From: Otis tarda
Taxonomy: Eukaryota > Chordata > Aves > Otidiformes > Otididae
Length of the DNA stretch: 64,000 bases
Direction of reading: 5' to 3'
NCBI GenBank assembly: GCA_026413225.1
Contig: CM048552.1
Span: 22,061,001 to 22,125,000, forward strand
A program made the translations under genes and the position numbers. Below the pieces are notes generated by a model that did no database searches, was not told where the DNA came from, and saw nothing but the letters and a program-made list of their open reading frames with translations. Below, piece after piece: positions 52,060 through 62,427 of this stretch (the first letter of the stretch is position 1; the number at the start of each line of letters is the position of its first letter).

Positions 52060-52400
52060 CAAATGACAGTGAAAATGGCAGGGTGGATAAATCTGGTTCA
52101 ACAGGGAGTCTTTATTCAGTCAGAGGGGCTGACACCGCTGTGTCGTGACGCAGTTCGGCGGGCCGCAGCGAGGCCGACATGTGGCTCCACCAGAACAATA
52201 GCGATTGAGTGCAGATGGGCGCTTCCTCTCCAGAAACGCTCCGTGCCGCTTGCTCACAGGGAGGGATACGCAGACATACGCTTACGTCTCCATGGCAACC
52301 ACTTACTTCAGTGTGACATCAGGCCCAGATCAAAACTCCATAGGCGTCAGATAGTACATGCTGTTTCTTTCCTTCAATTAATAATATTGATTTAAAAGGC
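52060..52400. promoter_or_regulatory. CpG-rich candidate regulatory element with an RFX X-box
   Basis: Between about 52130 and 52290 CpGs become dense (roughly 17 in 170 bases), against near absence in the surroundings. At 52286-52299 the sequence GTCTCCATGGCAAC matches the RFX transcription-factor X-box (GTTGCCATGGCAAC type) at 12 of 14 positions. GTGACGCAG at about 52145 holds a CRE-like TGACG half-site. RFX factors drive ciliary and MHC class II genes and also bind distal enhancers. No TATA box, splice-supported exon or transposon wording is visible, so this may be a small CpG-island promoter of an unannotated noncoding transcript, or an enhancer. A 110-codon open frame (52063-52395) crosses it but resembles no protein I know. 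Confidence 0.5.
52286..52299. promoter_or_regulatory. RFX X-box motif
   Basis: GTCTCCATGGCAAC has the two X-box half sites, GTNNCC and GGNAAC, sharing the central CCATGG, with no intervening gap. This is a high-quality match by eye to the dimeric RFX site. Chance occurrence of such a match in 64 kb is low, and it sits inside a local CpG cluster. Confidence 0.65.
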
Positions 52401-52691
52401 AGGTTCCATTAACTGTTTCTTCTCTATGCTGGGGATAATTACTGTCTGCAGCGCCTATATTATTCTGGTGACTTGAAAACAGGAAGCGTGGCATTGAGTT
52501 AAATAATTCATATTGTGCTGCTGCTCAGTCTGTTCTTAGAAGCAAGAGTTATTACTAACTGGGCATGGTAATTTCAGCACGGGGATCACAGGATTACAAA
52601 ATGTCTAATTGCCCTCTCATGTGATAAGATTACTTTTCTGAAAAATGCTTTAATTCTTCCAAGCAGCAGCAAACAATCTAGGCAAGTGACC
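52401..52691. other. Noncoding spacer
   Basis: Contains GGCATGGTAATTTCAGCACG and several TAATT-type words, but no gene or repeat. It may be part of the same conserved block as the X-box region. Confidence 0.4.
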
Positions 52692-52726
52692 AAACAAGAG
52701 CAACCCACATTAAACAAGAGCAACCC
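52692..52726. repeat. Direct repeat at the CR1 5' junction
   Basis: The 15-mer AAACAAGAGCAACCC occurs at 52692-52706 and again at 52712-52726, with the second copy running into the CR1 body. It may reflect a microduplication made during insertion at the 5' junction. Confidence 0.9.
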
Positions 52727-53844
52727 TTCTCTCTAAACTAGAGAGGCATGGGTTCGATGGATGGACCACTCGGTGGATAAGGAGTTGGCTGGATGGCCGC
52801 ACTCAGAGAGTGGTGGTCAACGGCTCAATGTCCAAGTGGAGACCGGTCACCAGTGGCGTCCCTCAGGGGTCCGTGTTGGGCCCGGCCCTGTTCAACATCT
52901 TTGTCAGCGACATGGATAGTGGGATAGAGTGCACCCTCAGCAAGTTCGCCGATGACACCAAGCTGTGTGGTGCCGTGGACTCGCTGGAAGGGAGGGATGC
53001 CATCCAGAGGGACCTTGACAGGCTGGAGAGGTGGGCCCGTGCCAACCTCATGAAGTTCAACCAGGCCAAGTGCAAGGTCCTGCACCTGGGTCGTGGCAAT
53101 CCCAGGCACAAATACAGGCTGGGCGGAGAATGGATTGAGAGCAGCCCTGAGGAGAAAGACTTGGGAGTGCTGGTAGACGAGAGGCTCAACATGAGTGGGC
53201 AATGTGCCCTTGCGGCCCAGAAGGCCAACCGCATCCTGGGCTGCATCAAGAGGAGTGTGGCCAGCAGGTCGAGGGAGGTGATTCTGCCCCTCTACTCTGC
53301 CCTGGTGAGACCCCACCTGGAGTACTGTGTCCAGTTCTGGAGTCCCCAACATAAGAAGGACATGGACCAGTTGGAAAGGGTCCAGAGGAGGGCCACAAAG
53401 ATGATCAGAGGGCTGGAGCACCTCTCGTATGAGGACAGGCTGAGAGAGTTGGAGCTGTTCAGCCTGGAGAAGAGGAGGCTCCGGGGAGACCTGATAGCGG
53501 TCTTCCAATACCTCAAGGGGGCCTACAGGAAGATGGGGAGAAGCTGTTCAGTAGGGCCTGTTGTGATAGGACAAGGGGTAATGGGTTTAAATTAGAAGGA
53601 GGTAGGTTTAGATTAGATATTAGAAAAAAATTTTTTACAATGAGAGTTGTAGAGCACTGGAACAGGTTGCCCAGAGAGGTGGTTGATGCCCCATCCCTGG
53701 AAATGTTCAAGGCCAGACTGGATGAGGCTCTGAGCAACCTGATCTAGTCGGGGATGTCCCTACTTCGTGCAGGGGGGTTGGACTAGATGACCTTTGAAGG
53801 TCCCTTCCAACTCTAACCATTCTATGATTCTATGATTCTATGAA
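52722..53844 (+). mobile_element. CR1 LINE, 5'-truncated (about 1.1 kb), young
   Basis: Starts in the RT region at CTTCTCTCTAAACTAGAGAGGCATGG and ends in three to four ATTCTATG tail units (53817-53844). It extends about 90 bp further upstream in the element than the 40.8 kb copy and is otherwise nearly identical to it, sharing TTTAAATTAGAAGGAGG near the C-terminus. One lesion is visible: a single base is missing near 53530, where the sister copy has an extra A. Copies of this kind are inserted by target-primed reverse transcription, which often stops early and gives such 5' truncations. Confidence 0.95.
52728..53595 (+). pseudogene. CR1 reverse-transcriptase fragment with a late frameshift
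   Basis: The frame is open from the truncation point through [23 protein letters not shown], the [15 protein letters not shown] block, intact motif C FADD (52945-52956), [16 protein letters not shown] and [14 protein letters not shown] one-base deletion near 53530 then shifts the frame, ending it at 53595. The expected C-terminal blocks continue in another frame (to a TAG at about 53746). The apparent start at 52810 is an internal GTG. RT motif A and the endonuclease are missing. This is a dead copy that has decayed very little. Confidence 0.9.
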
Positions 53845-54634
53845 TACTGCTGAGACTTTCCTTCTGAAAGCAGTGAAAAGTACAGTCGAGGCTTCATTCT
53901 TCTTTACTCCCCGCTCTTCATCTTGCCAAAAAAAAAAGCCATGTGAAGAACCCTTCACAAAAGTAAACACCTAATCATGAGAGTCTGGTGATGAGGGAGC
54001 CCCTTATACAACTCTTTAGGAGCAGCCCCTCAGTCAATTATACGATGTTAGCAGGCTCTGCGGGGCTTCTCAGTTAATCTTCCAAAGCTGCAAGGTTGGT
54101 AGTCATGATACAGTGTCTCAGGGCGAGCTTGCTTGTAAAATTGGAGGAAACTAGAACAGAAATCCTCAGGTTTCTGTGATACATGCAGAGCGCCTCAAGG
54201 AGAAAAGCCTGAACAAACCAGGACAGTGCTGCTTCTTAGTGAGGGGTGGGAAGCACGGATTTTTTTACGATCTAGGCAGAAATATTTTTGGCATCTGAAC
54301 AAGCTTTTCTGTTCACAAAGGGAAAGCAACTGCTTTGGAGATATAGTAGAAGACCGAGTATGTGATAACATTCAAGGATGTCAAAGTGGCTCGGAGTCGC
54401 CTGGGTGGTAAGTCACCTATTGCCTGAGCAAATGTTCCTACTCGCTGTGAGAAGTGTTGATTAGCTGGCTTATTTGGAAATCTTGAAGCAGAACAGATTT
54501 CTTGAAGGAGCTGGAGGCTCATCTAATTCTGAACTCACATTGGGGAAAAATATGTGCACTTAATGAACTTCCACATCAGACTAGAAGGTACCTATGGAAC
54601 TCAGCTGCTTTCAGGATTAAGCAGTTAAAGAATG
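53845..54634. other. Noncoding spacer
   Basis: No gene or repeat is recognised between the CR1 tail and the old amniote repeat. Confidence 0.55.
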
Positions 54635-54752
54635 TACAGAGGTACTGCTTCAGACCAAAAATTTGCCTAACCCAGTAACCTCTTTTCAAGAATACTCATA
54701 AGCTTTTCCTAGGAGAATGGAAGAAGAGGGCAAGAACAGGCAACTAAGCACA
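54635..54752 (+). repeat. Old amniote interspersed repeat, copy 1
   Basis: Wording such as GGTACTGCTTCAGACCAAAAAT, then CTAACCCAGTAACCTC, then AGGAGAATGGAAGAAGAGGGCAAGAACAGGCAA parallels a dispersed repeat I recall from reptile and bird genomes (TACTGGGTCAGACCAAAGGT...TAGCCCAGTATCCTG...GAACAGGGCAA). The class is not certain; it may be the 3' part of an old LINE or SINE. Divergence is high, so the boundaries are approximate. Confidence 0.5.
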
Positions 54753-56192
54753 AAAAAAATAGGGAAATAACAGTATTTTCTGTACTTTTTTTTCCCCGTA
54801 TCTGTCTACTTTCTGCTCATGGGGATCTGTCAAACTTGACATAATAAGTCTATTTAGTAATCTCCAAAGGATATTTCTTATTTTTGTACAATTTCCCCTG
54901 AAAGAAAAAGCATGCTTTCATTCACAACATCCTTTGGTAAGAGGTTTGATAGATCTAATACTTATTTTAACTAAAGCAATTTTCCTCTGTTTTGTTTAGA
55001 CAGTAGCACCTACTAAATTTATTCAAGACCCTCTACTTCCTGAACAGACAGTGAAGTGTCGATCTCTGCTAAACCCTTCCACATTACTGTGGAGCAGGAA
55101 AAGGCAATTTGGATTGCCTCATATTTTTGGGTACAATGAGTTCTCATATAGAAAAATTGTAGATGGACAGAATTATTTATGTTCAGCGAGACAGCCTGTA
55201 TCTTCCAGTATATCTTGACCAATGGAATCAGTCAGAAAAGTTTCTCTATCACAGATGTTAGCGACCAGCCTTCACCATGGAATTTGTGCTGGTGATTGTC
55301 ACCATGACATTCTTTCAGATATCCTAAAACTATTGTGTGAGCATCTTGATAAGAGTCTGTAAGATCAAGAGCTAGCATATGAGACACCAGTCAAAAAGAT
55401 TAAAAACGTAAGAAATGGCAAATTATTTCTTTTATTTGTTTTTCTGTCTATAACAGTATTGCAAAGATGGAGTACTGAACCTAATGATCTCTTGCCCAAA
55501 TTACTTCAAACAAGCACATTAGTCACAGGATTAACATACAAATTGCAATGCTAATGCGACTAGGACTGTGGGGACTGTTTTGTTTATGTGACAAGCAAGG
55601 ATCTAAAATTGTACAACCTTAACCACAAAGAGACAGGACCATTTGAAGAATCTGAACGTGCTGAGATATTGGGTGTCAGGTCCATATTAAAGGGATTCTA
55701 GATAACATGCAGTGTGAGACCTCAGTCTGTATTCCATGTGCAGTCTGGACTCACTGCACGTGTGGTGTATGACCTGTGGTGGTGGTTTCCCCCAGCCACA
55801 CGTAGCATGAGAAACAGTTCTGAGGTGTTTGGCATCACACCTACCACACATTGGCAGCTGCTAGCCATGTCCGTCTTTCAAACTCAGGATTAAGGTCTGG
55901 GCACTGTAAGGGTCTGTTGTTTTCTGCATAACTTAGAGCAATTGGCATTTCTAAAACTGGATTGTTGAAATGTGCTAGTCATAACATTCTGTTCTCTTCT
56001 CCCCAACTTCATGAAGCACATGCTTATTTCAGCCACTCCATCTGAATTATTTTTACTGTGGAGATCTCAGTGTCTTTCCCCCAGCCGTCTGTCAGTGGAC
56101 ACAGTTCACATGACTTTGGAATTAAAAATCAGAATCACCATAACCAAATTCAAGGAAAGGGAAATAGATATTAATTGTTGTTTTCTCTCTTA
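54753..56192. other. Noncoding spacer
   Basis: No gene or repeat is recognised. Short open frames here resemble nothing known. Confidence 0.55.
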
Positions 56193-56232
56193 CATACACA
56201 CATATACATGTATGTGTGTGTGCATATATATA
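56193..56232. repeat. (CA)/(TA)/(TG) compound microsatellite
   Basis: Mixed CA, TA and TG dinucleotide runs abut the 5' side of a CR1 tail fragment. Confidence 0.85.
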
Positions 56233-56234
56233 GT

Positions 56235-56318
56235 GTTGTTGGTCTCAGTCATCCTTATGGATCACTTCCAACTTGAGATATTCTATGGTTGATTCTATGA
56301 CATATATATATATACCAA
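56235..56318 (+). mobile_element. CR1 LINE tail fragment, then (AT)n
   Basis: ATCCTTATGGATCACTTCCAACTTGAGATATTCTATGGTTGATTCTATGAC matches the CR1 3' terminus (ATCCTTGTGGGTCCCTTCCAACTC...ATTCTATGATTCTATGA) over about 65 bases. The last terminal unit runs directly into (AT)n at 56301-56314. Only the extreme 3' end was copied or retained. Confidence 0.8.
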
Positions 56319-59300
56319 AAAAAATTCCAACTTATGAGAATTTTCCATTTCTATTTCTATTCTTTAACACCACAGGGGTACAGAGTTTATCTTACCCTTC
56401 TGTATCCACTACCACAGTGTTGTACTAATATACAAGAGTCCCTATTTTGGACAGATGTAATGTGCACTATGCAAACATGAGGAAAAAAAAGATGACCTAT
56501 CAAGAGAAAAGAAAACAACATAAAAATGCAGATGAGAATGAAGGGAGACAATGAGAAAATATTAATAAATTTTAGATCGTTTAAAGATTGACATAGTAGC
56601 AGACAACCAGAAATAAAAGAGAGTTTAGCACTTCCATATGACCAACCTATCTAAAGGGTGAGATGCAATATGAAAGAGAATGAAGCTGCTTATTTGAAGA
56701 TACATACATAGAGAGGAATATATTTGGGAGAAAAGTGATGGAGGAGATGCTAAGGCTAGAGGTGAACATTTAATACCTACTTGCTTGTGAAATTTGCATC
56801 TTTAGAAGAATTTGAAGTGGCCCAAACATTATCCTAAGCTGCATTCAGCCTTAGAAGTCACAAAACCAGCTAGCTTGTTTCCCCATGCGAGGCAGCGTAG
56901 CTCAGGAGCTGACTGCACTTTGAGTCATCAGGCAGCAGTGTTGTAGTCAAAATCATTGCAGGCATGTGAGAAGGATAGGCTTTGTAGGAAGAAGTATCTG
57001 TTATCAGGCCAACTGACATAATGGGAAGCAATGGACAAGCTTCTGAGGATAAAAGTCTTAGATTAGAGTCTTTCAGAGCAGGAAAACAGACTGCATTATC
57101 TTTATTCATATGGAGTTTCTCTTATAAGATTTTTATTGCACTTATAATGTCAGGCAATTAACTTATGAAATATTTATATAATGCTGATTAATAGCATATT
57201 ATAACAATATTAGCATGATAATATTACCATTGCCTAAAGTTACGTGATCTGCAGTGAAAGACCCAGCAAGTGGGGATATACAGTAGAGTAGCTGAACATC
57301 AATAAGATTGTACGGATAAAAAAGACATGGAGATAAGATCCTGAAACAAAAGATACTGGTTATCCTTTCAAAGCTAGACTGCTTTCTGCTGAAGTGTATC
57401 AAGATTGATATAAACATGATGTTTCAGCTCTCTGCACTATAGAATCCAGCTACAGTTAGAAGAAAGGATCCTCCCAACATTTTTTTTTAATATGTGTTTT
57501 GATATTTGTTTCCCAAGGCATATACAGTTGAACTGTTTGTACCTGTCAGACCACGCTTACTACATTTTGTATTATTGATTAATTTTCAGCCAATTGGAAA
57601 GAGAAATTGAAGTCTCAAAGATAATGAAATTCCTGCAAGTTTCATGAAGAACGTTGTTAAAGGAGAATGCCAGGAAGGGAAAGACAGGCAGAATTCATCT
57701 GTTATATATCTTGTTTTGGCAGCAGAACACATGTACCTACTGGCCAGTCAGCCAAGCATGCTGACTGGCAAACAAAAACATGCACAGCTTTGGGTAGTCA
57801 CAGCTAATGACTAATTTCATCTGTTCTGTAGTTCATGGAACAACCTACTCCTATAGCCTTATCTTCAGAAGTGTTGTAACACAAAAAAATCGGCAAAATT
57901 GTCAGTAAAGAAACGGTGGAGACATATGTTATTCTCTACTGTCTGGCTGATTCAGCTTTGCATTACAAATAGCCTTCCAAATATGTGAGAGCTCCTGAAA
58001 GCAGTTTTATGCAGCATGACATCCTACCAAACACAGTGCTGAAATGTCACAGGGGTATATTCAAATTTCTATATTAACAATTTTTAACAAGTGATAAACT
58101 AAGCCTGAGCATTACTGGAGAGTGCAAAAAACAATCATCCTGTGCCTTTACTTGATGTGCTAGGAACACTGTGGAGTCCTGGAAGAGAGGAGTACAAAAG
58201 GAAGCAACTGAGAGTACCGCTGCCTGATGTTGGAAGCTTATCTGAAATCCCTGTTCCACTCCATACCTCGCGCTGCTGCTGCTCACCCCTCCCTCCCATG
58301 ACAATATGGTACCATCGAGCAATCAGACACATCTGGGACTGTTCTGCCAAAAAATCAAGTATTTCCCTTTGGGACTGTTTTTTAATGGGATGAAGTCTAT
58401 GATCTAGATGACCACAGTGGAGAATTTGGGAGTTCTCATCCAGTCTAGCATCCGCATCATATTCCCTGTGCTCTGAAGGGGCTGAAGTGACCCTGAAGTG
58501 GCTCTGAAGGAGCATTCAGCAAGGCAAAGTATTTTATTAGTAAATGAGAAAGAGACTTATAGGGAAGGATGTTTCTCTCCTAGACAGAAAAATATCAGAG
58601 TGAATACAGGTTCACTAATATCTCCACTGCATCAGAGAGGTGTAATGATTTGGGACCCATTTTTGGTTTCAACCAAAATTTGGCCCAAATACTTTTTTAA
58701 AATTTTTGCCTAAAAGTGTGCTGAGTTCCTCTACAATGTAAAAAAAAAAAATGATATCCCAAAATATTAGCACTCATCTGGCCCTATTAGCTATTCCCTT
58801 ATAAATTAATATTTAGTATGGTGTATATAAATTCTAACACTGCAATAATAAATCTTGGCACTATAAATACGCTGACTTGCAGGCCCTGACTTTTTAAAAG
58901 CTCAGTTCTATTCTGAGCTGAAACAATATGTTGTCCTTGGAAGCCTATTTTAAAGGTTTTCTTCGTTTAATGTTTTGTCACTGGAATGCAATGCTTCTAT
59001 TGACAGAGGCAGCAAGAGCAGAGAAGGGGTTTTTGCACAGAAGGTTTTTTGTTTGTTTATTTATTTGTTTGTACATACAAACATCATTGAATGCTTGCAA
59101 TTTCATTTGAAGGACAAGAAGAGGTCTTCAGCTCCTCACACAAACTAAGTGCTAGAAAATTGTTGTACTTATAGTATGTGCTTGTCTGCCCACTCATCTC
59201 TTACTCACTTTTCCTGTCTTTAATCAGACCCTGTTGTTACTGAATAATAGTTTTCTCCGCTTGAGGGGGAAAAAAAAAAAGATGAAGAAAACCTACTGTA

Positions 59301-59959
59301 AATTATTAGCACTCCAGGATTCTCAATAATACAATTTCCCTTTAGTTTCATGTTACATCCCATTCCTCAAACAATAAAGGGAATAAAAAAGAAAAAAAAA
59401 TTTTTACAGGAAATATTTTCTTATGTATTGCAGTTGCGTGAGCATAGCCAGGACATGTACCCTGTAGAAGTCCCACATGCACACAGTTAATGTGCCTCCA
59501 GCTGGGGGCTTCCTGCAGACCCCAGGGAAAAGCTGCCTGCATGTTAAGCAGGCAGCCAGTCCCCAGAGATTGTCTCACCAGCTAGGATATCTCCTAAACA
59601 AGAAGGGGGAGGGAAGGAAGTGTTCTGAATTATAAAGGCAGAAAGGGAGGCCCCTGAAGTGACAAAACACTGAATTATTCATTGTGCAGTTTCTAATTGT
59701 TCTTGAAGTTAGCAGTACCATTTGTAGCTAAATCAGCTCAACGTTACTGTTCTCCCCTCCTCTTCCTCCTTCCTGAAGACTACAGAAGGAAGAAGAAAGA
59801 AAGACACCCCTGAAATGCTCCTATCAGTCCAGACACAGCTCCTGTTGTGCAGTGAGACAGAACTGAGAACCAAATGCACACTAAAGACCAGATGTTGCAA
59901 ATTATTTACAGGCATATATTATAATCTCAATTCTGATATTTAATAGAGCTTCATATTAA
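56319..59959. other. Noncoding spacer
   Basis: AT-rich sequence with short A/T runs (58739-58751, 59269-59280). The 126-codon minus-strand frame at 58135-58515 overlaps two other frames and has no recognisable domain. No gene is called. Confidence 0.55.
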
Positions 59960-60165
59960 AGGTCACAGCGATTGCTGCTCTAGCTAAGACCAGTCTAACC
60001 TGGTGTCCTGTTTTTTACAGTGGATAGTTAGCATTAAGTGCTTCAGAGAGCATCAAGAAACCTACTGCTGGACAATTATGGACTAAACTGTCCATGAGGA
60101 AAGTATTTTCCTGTCCTTCATAAGCTAGTGGCTGGACAACATCTGGATGCATAGCAGTGTGCATA
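59960..60165 (+). repeat. Old amniote interspersed repeat, copy 2
   Basis: The text TAAGACCAGTCTAACCTGGTGTCCTG, then ACAGTGGATAGTTAGCATTAAGTGCTTCAGAGAGCATCAAGAAACC, then GTCCATGAGGAAAGTATTTTCCTG...CATAAGCTAGTGGCTGG follows the same old dispersed repeat as at 54.6 kb, but includes more of it (CAGTGGCCAGT...TGCTTCAGAG...CCATGAGGAAAGTTTCTTCCTGACC...TTAGTGGTTGG in the form I recall). The two copies overlap only in their first part. Class unknown. Confidence 0.6.
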
Positions 60166-60411
60166 CCATTAAAAGAAGAGCATCACAATTATGCAGGCGT
60201 TTTCCACATTAACCTTCAGTTCCAGTTTCAATAGGACTGAAGTCTTGGTCACAGTGACATCAGACAGTAACAGCTCATTCCATAAATTAAGTATGCAGTT
60301 TGTGAGGAAAAATGACATTTAAAATGTTTTTTTTTAATTTGTATCTGTTATACTCGATGTAAGTAGAACAGCTAATTAGAGACATCCACTTGACATTGCA
60401 ATTGGTTCTTT
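60166..60411. other. Noncoding spacer
   Basis: No repeat or gene is recognised between the old repeat and the start of the CR1 copy. Confidence 0.5.
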
Positions 60412-60656
60412 AGAAAGGACAGACAGGGGAGACGAGGAGGGAGTGTCGCACTTGTAAGTCAACAACCATCTGGAGCGCATGGAGCTCCACCTGGGGATGG
60501 ATGAGGAGCCAACTAAGAGCTTGTGGGTCAGGATTCAAGGGAGAGGAGGGACAGATGACATCATAGTGGGGCTCCGCTAAAGGCCACCTGACCAGGAAGA
60601 CTGAGTGGATGAGACCCTCTATGGATGGATAGGAGCAGCCTCACTTTCATAAGCCC

Positions 60657-61159
60657 TTGTCCTTATGGGAGACTTTAATTATCCCAATATCTGTTGGAAG
60701 GACAACACAGCAGTTGTTCAGGAGGTTCCTGGAGTGTGTGGATGATAACTTCCTCCTGCAAGTGATAGAGGAGCCAATGAGGAGAGGTGCTGTGCTGGAC
60801 CTTGTTCTTACCAAGAAGGAGGGGCTGGTGGGGAAAGTGAAGCTCAAGAGCAGCCTTGGCTGCAGTGACCAAGAAATAGTAGACTTCAAGCAAGGAGGGT
60901 GTACAGCATTACCTTGGCCTTCAAGAGAGAAGTCTTTGGCCTCTTCAGGGATCTGCTGGGCAAAGTACCATGGGATAGAGCCCTGCAGGGAAGGGAGGCC
61001 CAGGAAAGTTTGTTGATATTCAAGGATCACCTCCTGCAAGCTCAGGAGCTATGCATCCCAACAAAGCGGAAGTTGGACAAAAATGCCAGGAGGCCTGCAT
61101 GGATGAAGAAGGAGCTTCTGGACCAACTGAAAAACAAGAAGGAAGCCTACAGAGGGTAG
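60657..61159 (+). pseudogene. CR1 endonuclease C-terminus and linker, inactivated
   Basis: GDFN, a catalytic endonuclease block, is readable at 60668-60679, but in a different frame from the 119-codon frame that follows, so a frameshift lies between. In that frame the second catalytic block reads SDQ at 60864-60872 (residues 70-72) where APE-type endonucleases of CR1 have SDH, so the active-site His is lost. A third frame (60899-61159) continues the linker with VFGLFRDLLGKVPWDRALQGR and ARRPAWMKKELLDQL. CR1 uses this domain to nick target DNA. This copy cannot. Confidence 0.85.
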
Positions 61160-61658
61160 AAGCAAGGACAGGTAGCAAGGGAAGATTACAGAGAGATTGT
61201 CCAAGGGGCCAGGGTTCTGGTTAGTAAAGCTAAAGCCCTGATAGAATTAAATTTGTCCAGGGATGCCAAGGGCAACAAACAAAAAAAGTTTCTTTAGGTA
61301 CATTGAGAATAAAATGAAGACTAGAGAAAATGTGGGCCCTCTCCAGAAGGAAATAGGAGACCTGGCTACTCATAAATAACCTGAAGGTGCACAAGTCCAA
61401 GGGACCTGATGAGATGAATCTGTGGGTCCTGAGGGAACTGGTGGATGAAGTTGCCAAGCTGCTGTCCATCATATTTGAGAAGTCATGTCAGTCTGATGAG
61501 GTTTCCACTGACTAGAAAACGGGAAACATAACGCCCATAATCCCCATTTTTAAAAAGGGAAACAAGGAAAACCTGGGGAATTACAGTCAGTCTCACCTCT
61601 ATGGCTGGCAAGGTCATGGAGCAGATCCTCCTGGAAACCATGCTAAGGCACATGGAAA

Positions 61659-62427
61659 ATGAGGAGTTGGATTGGTGACAGCCAACAGGGCTTCACTAAG
61701 GGCAAATTGTGCCTGACCAATTTGGAGGCCTTCTATGACAGAGTTACAGCATTGGTGGATAAGAGAAGAGCAACTGACATCATCTACCTGGACTTGTGCA
61801 AAGCATTTGACATTGTCCCACACAACATCCTTGTCTCTAAACTGGAGAGACATGGATTCAACAGATGGACCACTCGGAATTGTCTATATGGTCACACTGA
61901 AAGTGTTATGGTCAATGGCCCAATGACGAGGTAGAGACCAATGACAAGTGGCATTCCTCAGAGATCAGTACTGGGACTGGCCCTGTTTAACATCAGTGAC
62001 ATAGACAGTGGGATTGAGTGAACCCTCAGCAAGTTCGCCGATGACACCAAACTCTGTTGTGGTCAACATGCTGGAGGAAAGGCATACCATCCAGAGGGAC
62101 CTTGACAGGCTGGAGAGGTGGGCCTGTGTAAACCTCATGAAGTTCAATAACGGCAAGTACAAGGTCCTGCACATGAATCAGGGCAATCCCAGGCACAAAT
62201 ACAGGCTGAGTGGAGAATGTATTGAGAGCAGCCCTGAGGAGAAGGACTTGGGGGTGTGTGTTGATGAGAAGTTCAACATAAGCCGGCAACATGGGCTGGC
62301 AGCCCAGAAAGCCAACTCCATACTGGGCTGCATCAAAAGAAGCGTGGCCAGCAGGTTGAGGGACGTGATTCTGCCCCTACACTCCACTCTCATGACACTC
62401 CACCCAGCATACTGTACCCCAGCATAA
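61659..62427 (+). pseudogene. CR1 reverse-transcriptase relic
   Basis: The 61659-61934 frame carries the RT fingers/palm start, with [17 protein letters not shown] and motif [17 protein letters not shown], and ends at a TAG replacing the Trp codon of KWRP. The next blocks read GIPQRSVLG (Gly to Arg in PQGS), then a 6-base in-frame deletion, a TGA at 62019-62021 and an intact FADD. A 2-base deletion soon after moves the thumb blocks ([26 protein letters not shown]) into the frame ending at 62427. The C-terminal region after that is in pieces. Confidence 0.85.

Noticed and set aside
52063-52395. 110-codon frame across the CpG cluster
   Set aside because: Few stops are expected in CpG-rich DNA. 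The sequence resembles no protein, so the interval is better read as regulatory.
58135-58515. 126-codon minus-strand frame
   Set aside because: Overlaps two other frames, lacks domain features and has no gene context.
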